From Veillonella seminalis (GTDB lineage: Bacteria; Bacillota; Negativicutes; Veillonellales; Veillonellaceae), in NCBI RefSeq assembly GCF_003992065.1, contig NZ_RQUZ01000001.1, forward strand, positions 267,095-331,094: a stretch of DNA of 64,000 nucleotides, in the 5' to 3' direction. Positions 18,385 to 26,813 of the stretch are shown here, in pieces. The stretch's first letter is position 1; the number at the start of each line of letters is the position of its first letter. Position numbers and translations under genes: made by a program. The notes under the pieces are model-generated. The model was not told where the DNA came from, did not search any database, and saw only the letters and a list, made by a program, of their open reading frames with translations.

Positions 18385-20124
18385 ATGAAAAAAATGCAGC
18401 GTATTTCATTGGCGGTTCTTATAAGCAGTGCTTTGACCGGCGGTGTTTTTGCAAATGGAACAGCTGAACTCGTTATGGATCCGGCGGATACATGGGCTCC
18501 GGAAAAGGCGGCTGTCAATAAAATGGCGGTGCGTTTGGCGGAAAGTGTTGAAGCTAAGGATAGTGAAAATTCCGGTATTGATTTAAGTGCGATTGGCAAA
18601 AGTTATACAGCCGATACATTAGAACCGCTGGAACCAAAGGATTTTACTATCGGATCGCTGAGTTTGGGTGCTAATTTTAAAACATTGACAACTGCTGACC
18701 GTAATTGGGAAGCACTGGTAGGCGGCCCGTTACAGTCCGATTCTTTGGTTGAAAGTGAAACAAAAACAGCTAAGCTTGCAACCGATGAAGCTGAAGCGAC
18801 AACGACTGAAAAAACAGAAAAAACAGAAAAGACCGATGCCAAGGAAGCTTCCGATAAAGAAACGGTGACAAAAGATACGGCAGCTAAAGACGCAGTGCCT
18901 GATACCGATAAAGCTCCTGAGACTAAGGATGCTGTGAATAAAGATAGTGCCGGCAAGGATCATGCTGTTAAAGATGACTCCCATAGTACATCTGCTGAGG
19001 TAAAATCAGAGGAAACCGGAGCTTCTCAAGACAAGGAAGCGGTTAAGGGCGAAGCATCTAAAGGTGATGGAGCCGTTAAAGGCGAAGAAGGCATTAAATT
19101 ATTAATTGAGGACAAAAAGCCTCGTAAGATTCGTCCGGCTAAACCGGCTGTTTTGCCGATTGCGGTTAGCAATATGTTTACGACTTATACCGGTAAGGAT
19201 GGCAGTTTTACGATTTACACCGGTGTGTACGGTGATCAGGGGAGTGCCTTGACAGGTCAGCATGCTGATGGGGATACGTTGCGGCGTGAGGGTTTAGATT
19301 ATACCTATGCACCGCAGACTATTACCAATATTCACATTACCGGCGGCACCGATGAAACAGATCGCGGTATCGGTATCGGTAAGACTCGCGGTACCGTATT
19401 GTTTGCTTACGGGGCTCCGCAGGGCATGTGGCGTGATGTTAAGAATGGTACCGTAGCCCTTATTTATAAATACGAAAAAAGTAAAAATTCTGTAAAAAAT
19501 AAGCAGGAATTTAATACGCCTGTGGCGAAAGATAATAAAGAAAGCACACTGCTTACAACTAATAGTAACAGCGCTTCAGCTTCGCAGTATTTAGTATTTA
19601 CTTTGAAGAATAACAAAGTAAGTGCGATTGATATGATTGACGGAGAAGTGTGGTCACGACTCAGACTGCCGGCTGTGCAGGAACAGTATTATCGAGCTAA
19701 CCATTTGACGGCCGATGACTTCAGTCTTATGGGCTATCGCGTGAACGAGCCGTTTGTTTCTAATCAGGACGAACAATGGCAGCAACGCGGTTTCTTGTAT
19801 GATGATGAATTCATTGCCTATGATGATATTTTGGTGGGTTACGATAAGAAGCAGATGGTAGCGCGAGCTATGATTACCAAGAGCACCGCCTTAACGCGTC
19901 GCGGAATTTCGATTGGTGACAGTAAGTATTTATTGTTATATTTATATGGCATGCCTACGAGCATGGAAGCCGATACGGCGGCTAACGGCGATCCGCTCAT
20001 GGTGTATACTTACAAGAATCCCGATTCGGCATACAGCTATTTGTTGTTTACAGTGGGTGAGAAAGACAATTTTATAAAAACAGTAATGCTGTCAGACAGA
20101 CCTAACAAAGAATTGAGTAAGTAG
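18385..20124 (+). CDS. Secreted protein with low-complexity charged linker, function unknown
   Basis: 579 residues, start 2 bases after hypB with AAAGGGG before it. A Sec signal peptide is clear (KK, then a hydrophobic core, cleavage near VFA-NG at residue 24). Residues about 130-240 are a low-complexity Lys/Glu/Asp/Ala/Thr linker with repeats such as TEKTEKTEKT and KDAVNKDSAGKD. Residues about 250-579 form a Gly/Tyr-rich, probably beta-rich domain with FTIYTGVYGDQGS and two related segments containing GISIGDSKYLLLYLYG and GIGIGKTRGTVLFAYG, which may be an internal duplication. Likely periplasmic or outer-membrane associated. I do not recognise a family. Co-transcription with hypB is implied by spacing only. 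Confidence 0.65.
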   Translation: MKKMQRISLAVLISSALTGGVFANGTAELVMDPADTWAPEKAAVNKMAVRLAESVEAKDSENSGIDLSAIGKSYTADTLEPLEPKDFTIGSLSLGANFKTLTTADRNWEALVGGPLQSDSLVESETKTAKLATDEAEATTTEKTEKTEKTDAKEASDKETVTKDTAAKDAVPDTDKAPETKDAVNKDSAGKDHAVKDDSHSTSAEVKSEETGASQDKEAVKGEASKGDGAVKGEEGIKLLIEDKKPRKIRPAKPAVLPIAVSNMFTTYTGKDGSFTIYTGVYGDQGSALTGQHADGDTLRREGLDYTYAPQTITNIHITGGTDETDRGIGIGKTRGTVLFAYGAPQGMWRDVKNGTVALIYKYEKSKNSVKNKQEFNTPVAKDNKESTLLTTNSNSASASQYLVFTLKNNKVSAIDMIDGEVWSRLRLPAVQEQYYRANHLTADDFSLMGYRVNEPFVSNQDEQWQQRGFLYDDEFIAYDDILVGYDKKQMVARAMITKSTALTRRGISIGDSKYLLLYLYGMPTSMEADTAANGDPLMVYTYKNPDSAYSYLLFTVGEKDNFIKTVMLSDRPNKELSK

Positions 20125-20148
20125 GCTTTCGGTAAAGGAGGATGACAC

Positions 20149-20613
20149 ATGGTAACAGCACAGGACATCAAAGAACGATGGGAGTCTCTGCAAGCGGATG
20201 AAGAACGGATTTTATTTATTGTCGGCGGTCCCGGCTCCGGCAAAAGTAAGCTCATTCGCGAATTGGCAGAACAAGATGGTTGGAAGTACATTGAAGCTAA
20301 AGAGCTGATTGACGATGAATTTTTGGAAATAGCTCGCGACTTACGTCCTGATATGGCCAAGGACGTTATGTGCAAAGCTCTTAAAGCGTGCGGTTCCGAT
20401 GTAATTTTACTGGATAATGTTAATGTATTGTTTGCCCCAATCTTAAATTTAAAGCCTATTGAATTATTAAAAACAGTCAGCGCTATGTATCCGATTGTAG
20501 TAGGCTGGCGTGGTCGTTTTGATGGTGACAATTTGTTCTTGGAACACAATAACAATCCTAATTATTTCTCCTTTAAAGTAGAAAAACCGGATCGTATAGT
20601 ATCTATTGACTAA
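20149..20613 (+). CDS. BrxF-like small P-loop protein (orphan)
   Basis: 154 residues, AAGGAGG before the ATG. Walker A GGPGSGKS (residues 26-33), a DVILLDN strand (84-90) like a Walker B / sensor, and the C-terminal pattern IVVGWRGRFDGDNLFLEHNNN. Overall size and the order of these motifs resemble BrxF, the small P-loop component of type 3 BREX phage-defence loci. No other BREX gene (brxC, pglX, pglZ, brxL) is in the window; the neighbours are a secreted protein and the rpmG-secE-nusG cluster. It may be a housekeeping relative or a stranded piece of a defence locus. The family assignment is from memory of the family pattern. Confidence 0.55.
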   Translation: MVTAQDIKERWESLQADEERILFIVGGPGSGKSKLIRELAEQDGWKYIEAKELIDDEFLEIARDLRPDMAKDVMCKALKACGSDVILLDNVNVLFAPILNLKPIELLKTVSAMYPIVVGWRGRFDGDNLFLEHNNNPNYFSFKVEKPDRIVSID

Positions 20614-20650
20614 TATAGTATAGTAGCGTACGATATAACTGTAAGCAAAG

Positions 20651-20694
20651 CAAAGAGTCTTTGCCGGGGTTAAGCCCTTCGGCAAAGGCTCTTT
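20651..20694 (+). terminator. Terminator after the BrxF-like gene
   Basis: CAAAGAG(T)CTTTGCCG and CGGCAAAG(G)CTCTTTA form a long stem with a single T-G pair and a short T-run. Confidence 0.85.
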
Positions 20695-20734
20695 ATATTG
20701 CTGTGAATCTTGTGAAAAAAATAGATTTAAAGTA

Positions 20735-20793
20735 TAGACAGATATGCTAAAGTTTGTTATAATAAATCGTCAGGTAGTCGCCTGGCTTTTTTA
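20735..20793 (+). promoter_or_regulatory. Promoter followed directly by a terminator-like hairpin
   Basis: TAGACA and the consensus TATAAT (20735-20763) are 17 bases apart. The expected start site (about 20770) coincides with a 6-bp hairpin, GTCAGG/CCTGGC, followed by T6 (20769-20793). The hairpin is probably too close to the start to terminate normally. Confidence 0.5.
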
Positions 20794-20806
20794 AGTTGCC
20801 TAAAAC

Positions 20807-20835
20807 TTGACATGCTTGCCCTGCTGTGGTAGGCT
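20807..20835 (+). promoter_or_regulatory. Promoter of the rpmG-secE-nusG operon
   Basis: Consensus TTGACA, a 17-base spacer and an extended -10 TGGTAGGCT, 53 bases before the rpmG start. Confidence 0.65.
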
Positions 20836-20887
20836 ATATAAGCATATTTGTTTAAGGCAAGTTTATTTTGAAGTGAGGTGTATCCGG

Positions 20888-21037
20888 ATGCGTAATGCAG
20901 TGACTATGGCATGTACTGAATGCAAACAACGTAACTATCAGACGAACAAGAATAAGAAAAACAATCCTGATCGTATTGAAATGATGAAATACTGCAAATT
21001 CTGCGGTAAACATACGTTACATCGCGAAACGAAATAA
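20888..21037 (+). CDS. rpmG: 50S ribosomal protein L33
   Basis: 49 residues. The zinc-binding form, with two CxxC pairs: CTEC (near residue 9) and CKFC (near residue 37). The start ATG at 20888 is chosen because it gives the normal length; an upstream extension of the frame would run through the promoter. It is the first gene of the rpmG-secE-nusG cluster, as in many Firmicutes. Confidence 0.95.
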   Translation: MRNAVTMACTECKQRNYQTNKNKKNNPDRIEMMKYCKFCGKHTLHRETK

Positions 21038-21077
21038 TTCGTTTCATCCAATTAACCCGATGATTTAAGGATGTGAA

Positions 21078-21308
21078 ATGATGGCAGGATCCAATTCTAC
21101 AGCACCGCAGCAGCGTCGTGGCGGCGTAGGTCGTATGGCGCGCGAAATGAAAGCGGAACTCAAAAAAGTAGTCTGGCCGACAAGAAAAGAGCTCATCAAT
21201 TACACGATTGTGGTATTTGTTACTGTAGTATTTGTGGCCGCCTTAATCGGCGTCGTAGATGCTATTTTTAGCGAATTATTCCAGTTGTTGATGCGTGTTG
21301 TCGGATAG
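21078..21308 (+). CDS. secE: Preprotein translocase subunit SecE
   Basis: 76 residues. A single-helix SecE of the Gram-positive type. An N-terminal polar stretch is followed by the conserved amphipathic ELKKVVWPTRKEL (about residues 26-38) and one membrane helix (about 42-62). It is a component of the SecYEG channel. Two ATGs are adjacent (21078 and 21081); either could start. It lies between rpmG and nusG. Confidence 0.95.
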   Translation: MMAGSNSTAPQQRRGGVGRMAREMKAELKKVVWPTRKELINYTIVVFVTVVFVAALIGVVDAIFSELFQLLMRVVG

Positions 21309-21319
21309 GAGGCCTTTCC

Positions 21320-21856
21320 GTGGAAGCAGAAAAGAAATGGTATGTTATACATACTTACTCAGGCTACGAAAATAAAGTAAAAACTAATCTTGAACGGAAG
21401 GTTCAGTCCATGGGCATGGAAGATACGATTGGTCGTATTTTGGTGCCTGTTGAGGATGAAATCGACGAGAAAGATGGCGTTAAAAAAGTTGTAAAACGCA
21501 AAATCTTCCCCGGCTACGTAATCGTAGAAATGGAAGTAAATGATCGTTCCTGGTATGTAGTTCGTAACACGCCGGGTGTAACAGGCTTTGTAGGCTCTGC
21601 TACTAAACCGGTACCGTTATCTGATTCCGAGGTTGAATATATCCTCAAATCACAGGGGCTGGATCAAGCGCCGAAGCATACGATTGATGTCGTAGTAGGC
21701 GAAACAGTGCGCATTACTTCCGGTGCCTTTGAAGATAGATTAGGTACAATTACTGAAATCAATCACGAAAAACAAACATTGAAACTTGATGTGGAAATGT
21801 TTAATCGTGAAACGTCGGTAGAGGTAGATTTTTCTCAAGTTGAGAAAGATCTTTAA
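21320..21856 (+). CDS. nusG: Transcription termination/antitermination factor NusG
   Basis: 178 residues, GTG start with TAGGAGG 8 bases before. The NGN domain begins KKWYVIHTYSGYE, and the C-terminal KOW domain (about 125-160) contains GETVRITSGAF and GTITEI. It binds RNA polymerase and modulates pausing, Rho action and coupling to the ribosome. It lies 11 bases after secE. Confidence 0.97.
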   Translation: MEAEKKWYVIHTYSGYENKVKTNLERKVQSMGMEDTIGRILVPVEDEIDEKDGVKKVVKRKIFPGYVIVEMEVNDRSWYVVRNTPGVTGFVGSATKPVPLSDSEVEYILKSQGLDQAPKHTIDVVVGETVRITSGAFEDRLGTITEINHEKQTLKLDVEMFNRETSVEVDFSQVEKDL

Positions 21857-21892
21857 TATATACAATATAACTCTAAACTTTTTAGGCGGCTT

Positions 21893-21931
21893 GGTGGTCG
21901 CCAGTGGGAGGAAGTAATTTCCGTTACCACC
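21893..21931 (+). promoter_or_regulatory. L1-binding-like leader motif upstream of rplK
   Basis: The outer helix GGTGGT/ACCACC encloses an asymmetric loop with GTGGGA and an inner helix GGAA/TTCC. This arrangement resembles the GTGGGAG motif bound by ribosomal protein L1 in autoregulated mRNAs. It lies 30 bases before rplK. The assignment is inference. Confidence 0.5.
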
Positions 21932-21961
21932 ACATTTTGAGCGCAAGGAGGTGTAATCACC

Positions 21962-22387
21962 ATGGCTAAAAAAGTTACAAAAATTGTAAAACTTCAGTGT
22001 GAAGCAGGAAAGGCAAGTCCAGCGCCACCTATCGGTCCGGCTCTTGGTCAGGCAGGTGTTAACATTATGGCGTTCGTTAAAGAATTCAACGAACGTACAG
22101 CACAGCAGGCTGGCTTAACTATTCCGGTTGTTATTACTGTATTTGAAGATAGAAGCTTCACTTTCGTTACAAAAACTCCACCGGCAGCTGTTCTTTTATT
22201 AAAAGCAGCTGGTATCCCTAAAGGATCCGGTGTCCCTAACCGTGACAAAGTAGCAAAAGTTAGTCGCGATAAAGTTCGTGAAATCGCTGAACTTAAAATG
22301 CCTGACTTGAATGCAAATACTGTAGAACAAGGCATGCGTATGGTAGAAGGTACTGCACGCAGCATGGGCATTGTAATCGTTGATTAA
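21962..22387 (+). CDS. rplK: 50S ribosomal protein L11
   Basis: 141 residues, AAGGAGG before the ATG. The signature is [17 protein letters not shown] in the N-terminal domain (residues about 20-37), with the rRNA-binding C-terminal domain from about 75. It is part of the GTPase-associated centre. It forms an operon with rplA. Confidence 0.98.
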   Translation: MAKKVTKIVKLQCEAGKASPAPPIGPALGQAGVNIMAFVKEFNERTAQQAGLTIPVVITVFEDRSFTFVTKTPPAAVLLLKAAGIPKGSGVPNRDKVAKVSRDKVREIAELKMPDLNANTVEQGMRMVEGTARSMGIVIVD

Positions 22388-22421
22388 TTAGCGTACGACG
22401 TGTGCCAATGAGGGCACATAT

Positions 22422-22449
22422 CGGTGGGAGGGAATTCCCGTTAAACCAC
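22422..22449 (+). promoter_or_regulatory. Second L1-binding-like motif, between rplK and rplA
   Basis: GGTGGGAGGGAATTCCCG then TTAAACCAC: an inner GGGAATTCCC helix and an outer GTGG/CCAC pairing, closely similar in primary sequence to the rplK leader motif at 21893. A separate hairpin (GTGTGCC/GGGCACA) lies just upstream at about 22400-22418. Confidence 0.5.
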
Positions 22450-22466
22450 ATAAGGAGGATTTTAGA

Positions 22467-23177
22467 ATGGCAAAAGTAGGTAAGAAATACGCTGAAGCAG
22501 CTAAACTTATCGAAGCCGGCAAATTCTACGAACCAGTAGAAGCTGTTGAGCTCGTTAAGAAAACTGCTACTGCTAAATTCGACGAAACTGTTGAAATCTC
22601 TTTCAACTTGAATGTCGATCCTAAATACGCTGATCAACAAGTTCGTGGTGCAGTAGTTTTACCTCATGGTACTGGTAAAACTAAACGCGTCCTCGTATTT
22701 GCGAAAGGCGAAAAAATTAAAGAAGCGGAAGATGCCGGTGCAGATTTCGTAGGTTCTGAAGAATTAGTAGCAAAAATTCAGGGCGGCTGGAGCGACTTCG
22801 ACGTTGCTGTAGCAACTCCTGACATGATGGGCCAAGTTGGTCGTTTAGGTAAAATTTTGGGTCCTAAAGGCTTGATGCCAAACCCTAAAGTTGGTACTGT
22901 AACGATGGACGTTGCTCGTGCTGTTAATGAAATCAAAGCCGGTAAAATTGAGTATCGTACTGATAAAGCAGGTATCATCTCCTGTGCAATCGGTAAGGCT
23001 TCTTTCGATGATGCGAAATTGCTTGACAATTACCGCACAATCGTTGATACTATTATTAAGGCTAAACCGGCTGCAGCTAAAGGTCAGTACATTAAATCTG
23101 TAACCTTGAGCTCCACAATGGGACCTGGTGTTCCTCTTAACGTATTCAAATTGACTACGGTTACGAAGGAACAATAA
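22467..23177 (+). CDS. rplA: 50S ribosomal protein L1
   Basis: 236 residues, AAGGAGG before the ATG. Family signatures are [16 protein letters not shown] and the [14 protein letters not shown] loop (about residues 128-143). It binds the 23S rRNA stalk and, in other bacteria, represses its own operon. The GTGGGAG motifs before rplK and rplA would be its natural targets. Confidence 0.98.
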   Translation: MAKVGKKYAEAAKLIEAGKFYEPVEAVELVKKTATAKFDETVEISFNLNVDPKYADQQVRGAVVLPHGTGKTKRVLVFAKGEKIKEAEDAGADFVGSEELVAKIQGGWSDFDVAVATPDMMGQVGRLGKILGPKGLMPNPKVGTVTMDVARAVNEIKAGKIEYRTDKAGIISCAIGKASFDDAKLLDNYRTIVDTIIKAKPAAAKGQYIKSVTLSSTMGPGVPLNVFKLTTVTKEQ

Positions 23178-23191
23178 TTAGATATGTTCTC

Positions 23192-23307
23192 TTAGCTGTA
23201 GACCGCAGGTATGTATAATGGATGTAAATCCGCCCGCTGAGGCTGACACCGATTTCTTATTTTAGAACGGTTCCGACCTCATCGTTTTGGCGGTGAGGTC
23301 GTTTTTT
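23192..23307 (+). promoter_or_regulatory. L10 leader with terminator-type attenuator
   Basis: The intergenic RNA region upstream of rplJ contains the CTGTAGACCGCAGGT-type segment of the Firmicute L10 leader. It ends in a strong hairpin, CGACCTCA/TGAGGTCG extended by TCG/CGG, followed by T6 (23274-23307). In known cases the L10-L12 complex binds this leader to adjust rplJL expression. Confidence 0.75.
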
Positions 23308-23358
23308 ACGCTAAGATAGTACATAGAGCATCACCAAAATCTATAAGGAGGTATTCTA

Positions 23359-23862
23359 ATGGCTGTCACTACACAGAAACAGGCAATCGTTGCACAGATG
23401 AAAGAAAATCTTTCTGAAGCAAAGGGGGCCGTACTTGTTGGTTACCATGGCTTGACAGTAGCTCAGGTAACTGATTTACGCCGTAAATTCTTGGCTGAAG
23501 ATGTAGAGTACAAAGTAATCAAAAATACATTGACTCGCATTGCAGTTAATGAATTAGGTATTGAAGGTTTCGCGGAGCATTTGGAAGGTCCAACAGCGTT
23601 GGCAATTTCCAAAACTGATGCAGTTGCTCCGGCACGTATCATTGAAAACTTCATTAAAGACACTAAAACTGAAGCAATTGACGTTAAAGTAGGTCTTGTT
23701 GAAGGTAAATTAATCAATGCTGACGAAGTTAAAGCTCTTGCTAAATTGCCTAACCGTGAAGGTATGCTTTCCATGCTCCTTTCCGTACTTCAGGCTCCAA
23801 TCCGCAACGTGGCTTACGCTGTAAAAGCGGTTTCCGAAGCAAAAGACGAAACTGTAGCATAA
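23359..23862 (+). CDS. rplJ: 50S ribosomal protein L10
   Basis: 167 residues, AAGGAGG before the ATG. The N-terminal rRNA-binding domain contains GLTVAQVTDLRRKF and the GPTALAIS loop. The C-terminal helix carries the L7/L12 dimers. It lies directly after the L10 leader and 52 bases before rplL. Confidence 0.98.
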   Translation: MAVTTQKQAIVAQMKENLSEAKGAVLVGYHGLTVAQVTDLRRKFLAEDVEYKVIKNTLTRIAVNELGIEGFAEHLEGPTALAISKTDAVAPARIIENFIKDTKTEAIDVKVGLVEGKLINADEVKALAKLPNREGMLSMLLSVLQAPIRNVAYAVKAVSEAKDETVA

Positions 23863-23914
23863 TCGGTAATTTAAACATATTACTACCAAATATAATTAGT
23901 GGAGGAACTAAATC

Positions 23915-24286
23915 ATGGCACTTAACATTGAAAACATCGTTGCTGAATTAGAACAAGCAACAATCCTTGAATTAAATGATCTTGTAAAAGCTATCGAAGA
24001 CAAATTTGGCGTAACTGCAGCTGCTCCTGTAGCTGTTGCTGCTGCTGGCGGTGCTGCCGGTGCAGGCGAAGAAAAATCTGAATTCGACGTAATCTTGAAA
24101 GACGCTGGCGCTGGTAAAATCAACGTAATCAAAGTTGTTCGCGAAGTAACCGGTCTTGGCTTGAAAGAAGCTAAAGCTGTTGTTGACGGCGCTCCTGCTC
24201 CTGTAAAAGAAGGAATTGCTAAAGCTGACGCTGAAGCTCTTAAAGCTAAATTGGAAGAAGCTGGCGCAACTGTTGAACTTAAATAA
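23915..24286 (+). CDS. rplL: 50S ribosomal protein L7/L12
   Basis: 123 residues. An N-terminal dimerisation domain, an Ala/Gly hinge (about 38-55) and the factor-binding C-terminal domain with [15 protein letters not shown] (near residue 78). The coding sequence is complete. Its last four codons and following bases form the left copy of the 15-bp direct repeat that bounds the mobile element, so integration preserved the reading frame to the normal Leu-Lys stop. Confidence 0.98.
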   Translation: MALNIENIVAELEQATILELNDLVKAIEDKFGVTAAAPVAVAAAGGAAGAGEEKSEFDVILKDAGAGKINVIKVVREVTGLGLKEAKAVVDGAPAPVKEGIAKADAEALKAKLEEAGATVELK

Positions 24287-24289
24287 TTT
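24275..24289 (+). other. attL core (end of rplL)
   Basis: GAACTTAAATAATTT, covering the last codons and stop of rplL. Identical to 42708-42722; the preceding GTT versus GTA extends the similarity by two matching bases. Confidence 0.85.
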
Positions 24290-24304
24290 CATTCTTGAAA
24301 TTAC

Positions 24305-24348
24305 AAGTCCCACAAACCGCATGTTAATGCGGCTTGTGGGACTTTTTT
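24305..24348 (+). terminator. Terminator just inside the left end
   Basis: AAGTCCCACAA and TTGTGGGACTT enclose a second stem, CCGCAT/ATGCGG, then TTTTTT. It lies inside the element and replaces the displaced native terminator at 42751 for the rplJL mRNA. Confidence 0.92.
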
Positions 24349-24369
24349 GATTTCTGGAAAAGGCCTGTT

Positions 24370-24387
24370 TGATACTACTTTGATACT
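24370..24387 (+). other. Left arm-type integrase sites
   Basis: TGATACT at 24370 and 24381, each within TTTGATACTA, 11 bases apart. The same pair with the same spacing occurs at the right end. Confidence 0.6.
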
Positions 24388-24394
24388 AAAACTT

Positions 24395-25461
24395 CTAAAA
24401 ATTGAAATTAAGGGTATCTAATTTTTCGGAAACTTCGGTTTGTTTATGGGGATATAGGTGAGAGTAGATCTGCAAGGTCGTTGTGATTTTTTCATGTCCT
24501 AACCGATCGGCGATGACCAAAGGTGAAAATCCCATCTCGATGAGCAGTGATGCATGAGAATGACGCAGGTCATGCAGTCGGATGACTTTAATTCCGGTCT
24601 TTTTTGCCGTCGATTTTAATTTCCGGGAGAGACTACTCTTATTGAGGTTGAAAACAATGCGCTGTTCTGGCGAATAGAGGCGGTTTATGTGAGCTTGAAG
24701 GATATGACATAGGAAGAGTGGAATACTAATGGTGCGGTAGCTTTTAGCCGTTTTTGGAGTCTGGATTATTTTGGCACCTGTGACTTGAACGTAATTTTTG
24801 CTGATTCGAAGCGTGTGATTTTGGAAATCACAGTCTGCCGGCGTCAGGGCCAATAATTCTCCTAAGCGTAACCCCGTAAAGAAAAGCGTTATAAAAGCGA
24901 CACGGAAGCTAATATTCTTTTCATCGGTAAGGCCTTTCAGGAACGTCTTGAATTCGTCTAGGGTCCAGAAGGATAGGTGCGGTGATTGACTGCTGCCGAT
25001 GGTTCCTGCTTTGTGTACCGGGTTTTCCGGTAAGTTGTAGTATTTTACAGCATAATTGAAGAGCGCTGATAACTTTGTGTTGATAGAGCGTTGATAGGTA
25101 GGGGCCAAATTGCTGTGCTGCATCAGTTCTGTTTGCCACTTTCGGATCATAAGCGGTGTAATCTGGTTGATGGGCATATTTGAAAAAGCAGGCAGAAGCC
25201 AGCGCTTGATAATATTTTGGCTGGTATACTGCGTCGTTGGCTTTAGACGGCCTTGGTTGTCACTAAGATAGTGCTGGCAGAGATTGTCGAACGTGATCAA
25301 ACTGCCCTGAGTCAGCTCGTTGAAAAAATCTCTTTCGTATTTTTTGCTTCCTGGGATCGGTTGAAACCGCGTTTTAGTTTTTGGTGATGCTGGCCGCGCC
25401 AGTCCCGGTAATAAAATTTAGCATAGTATTTTTTTGTCTTTTCATCTCGATAGACAGGCAT
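24395..25461 (-). pseudogene. int: Tyrosine recombinase (integrase), frameshifted near the N-terminus
   Basis: The natural start is the ATG at 25461 (AGGAAG upstream), giving MPVYRDEKTKKYYAKFYYRD, an arm-binding N-terminus. After about 40 codons, a run of six A (25340-25345) appears one base short and the frame ends at 25312. The correct continuation (YERDFFNELTQG) lies in another frame and runs to 24395. The rest is a normal integrase: core-binding SAM-like domain, then the catalytic domain with Arg in TGLRLGELL, HDLRHSHASLL, LGHEKITTTLQIYSH and the C-terminal Tyr. Translation could restart at a TTG at 25300, giving a protein without the arm domain. A homopolymer sequencing error is possible. 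The gene ends 106 bases from attL, the usual position. Confidence 0.85.
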
Positions 25462-25476
25462 TGTTCTTCCTTTCTG

Positions 25477-25947
25477 CTATTGCCCGGTATCTTCTCGGCT
25501 TCTTACGTAGAGTTGATGATTGTCAGCATCATACCAAAAAGAGGTATCTCCACGTAAGAGATTATTTATCATGTAGACTCCGTCAAGAGCGTTGCGGGCG
25601 GTTTTGTTGACGGAGTAGGTGAATCCGATATTTAGGAACAGAAGCGCTATGAGAAAAGAGAGTAGCATTTTAAGCACCCATTGTCGTTCATCGACATTGC
25701 TCTTAATGCGTATTTCTGAATTGAAAATGTCGTCTGAGAGATCTTTTCGTTCGCTTTTTATCGTTTCAATTGTTTGAGAGCAGCTTCTGTCAGTGTCTCT
25801 TTGAAACACTTTAATCTCTTTCATTAATTCGGTGATATGCGCTTCTAGTGCCGCGTTTTGTGTTTCTAGTGCATTGAACCGGTCGAGAAGTTCTTTTTGT
25901 ATTGTCACTTGGCTTGGTGTAAGCCCGTTTTTGTTTATTAATGCCAT
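25477..25947 (-). CDS. Coiled-coil membrane protein of the mobilization region
   Basis: 156 residues. The ATG at 25947 is chosen for AGGAGG about 7 bases before it. A coiled-coil-like region (about 18-85, LLDRFNALETQNAALEAHI) is followed by one membrane helix (about 91-110) and a 45-residue tail. It lies between the relaxase and the integrase on the same strand. No family recognised. Proteins of this shape are common in mobilizable elements, where they may tether the relaxosome or act as accessory factors; that role is inference. Confidence 0.6.
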   Translation of the reverse strand: MALINKNGLTPSQVTIQKELLDRFNALETQNAALEAHITELMKEIKVFQRDTDRSCSQTIETIKSERKDLSDDIFNSEIRIKSNVDERQWVLKMLLSFLIALLFLNIGFTYSVNKTARNALDGVYMINNLLRGDTSFWYDADNHQLYVRSREDTGQ

Positions 25948-25961
25948 GGATGAAACCTCCT

Positions 25962-26813
25962 TTATAGACTCCAACCGCGATATATTTCCTTTTCGATACG
26001 TCGAAGCTTACTTTTCTTTTTCGGATGTTCTTCAGTGTTGGTATGACTGTGGATACGATAAGAATATTCTTGTTCAGACTCAAAAGCCTTAAGTAGGCTT
26101 GGTTTATCGTAGTTGAGTCCAAATTTCTGACCTCTAACCTTCTTTCCGTTGGGATGGATATAGGTCATACCTCGGCCATGGTCACGTGTGATGATGACGC
26201 TCCATTCGTTTTCCAATATAGTTTTAAAATCGTCGTAATTTTTCGCTTCTTGCTGAACGGCGCTGATGACGTCTCTCAACTCTTGTTTCCAGACGTCTTG
26301 TCCTCGGGCGGATGCCCAATATTCACCATTTGTAATGCCTTCACTACGTTGTGGAATTGGCTGCAGACCTCGATTTTGGCAAATCTCATCGACGTATTCT
26401 TTCATCTGTCTCAGGTCATTCCGGGACGTATGGAGTTTTTGTCCCGTGTCTTGATTGACGGCATTAACCACGATATGGTCGTGGAGGTGATCTGTATCGG
26501 TGTGAGTAATAACGGCGAACTGGAATCCCTTTCTTCCGAAAAACTCTCTGGCTGCTTCGATGCCTAGGGTATTAACCTCAGATGGAGAAAGCGTTTTTGT
26601 TTCCTCTGGACTGAAAGACAAAATGAAATGATAATATCGTCGCCCTTGCGTCTTACCATAGAGCTGCTGCACTTGATTGAATTGCTTTCCAAAATTATCA
26701 GCCCTGACATTGAATCCGTAGATGACGCTATCTTGGATTTTCTTGTCCTGTAATAAATAGTCCTCGATGGCTTGAGGATTGCGACGACTTGGTAGAGCTT
26801 TTAGGATTGCCAT
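25962..26813 (-). CDS. Relaxase / mobilization nuclease (MobA/VirD2-like)
   Basis: 283 residues. Nicks DNA at oriT and leads the strand into a recipient. The N-terminal catalytic part has YYHFILSFSPEE (about 60-71) and the metal-binding histidine motif THTDTDHLHDHIVVNAV, with His109, His111 and His113. A tyrosine in DYLLQ or near IYGF (residues 19-32) is the candidate nucleophile. The C-terminal part is basic. At 283 residues it is shorter than many relaxases and lacks a primase or helicase domain. Its start overlaps the end of mobC by 86 bases, indicating coupling. The oriT-like hairpin lies upstream of mobC. Confidence 0.85.
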   Translation of the reverse strand: MAILKALPSRRNPQAIEDYLLQDKKIQDSVIYGFNVRADNFGKQFNQVQQLYGKTQGRRYYHFILSFSPEETKTLSPSEVNTLGIEAAREFFGRKGFQFAVITHTDTDHLHDHIVVNAVNQDTGQKLHTSRNDLRQMKEYVDEICQNRGLQPIPQRSEGITNGEYWASARGQDVWKQELRDVISAVQQEAKNYDDFKTILENEWSVIITRDHGRGMTYIHPNGKKVRGQKFGLNYDKPSLLKAFESEQEYSYRIHSHTNTEEHPKKKSKLRRIEKEIYRGWSL

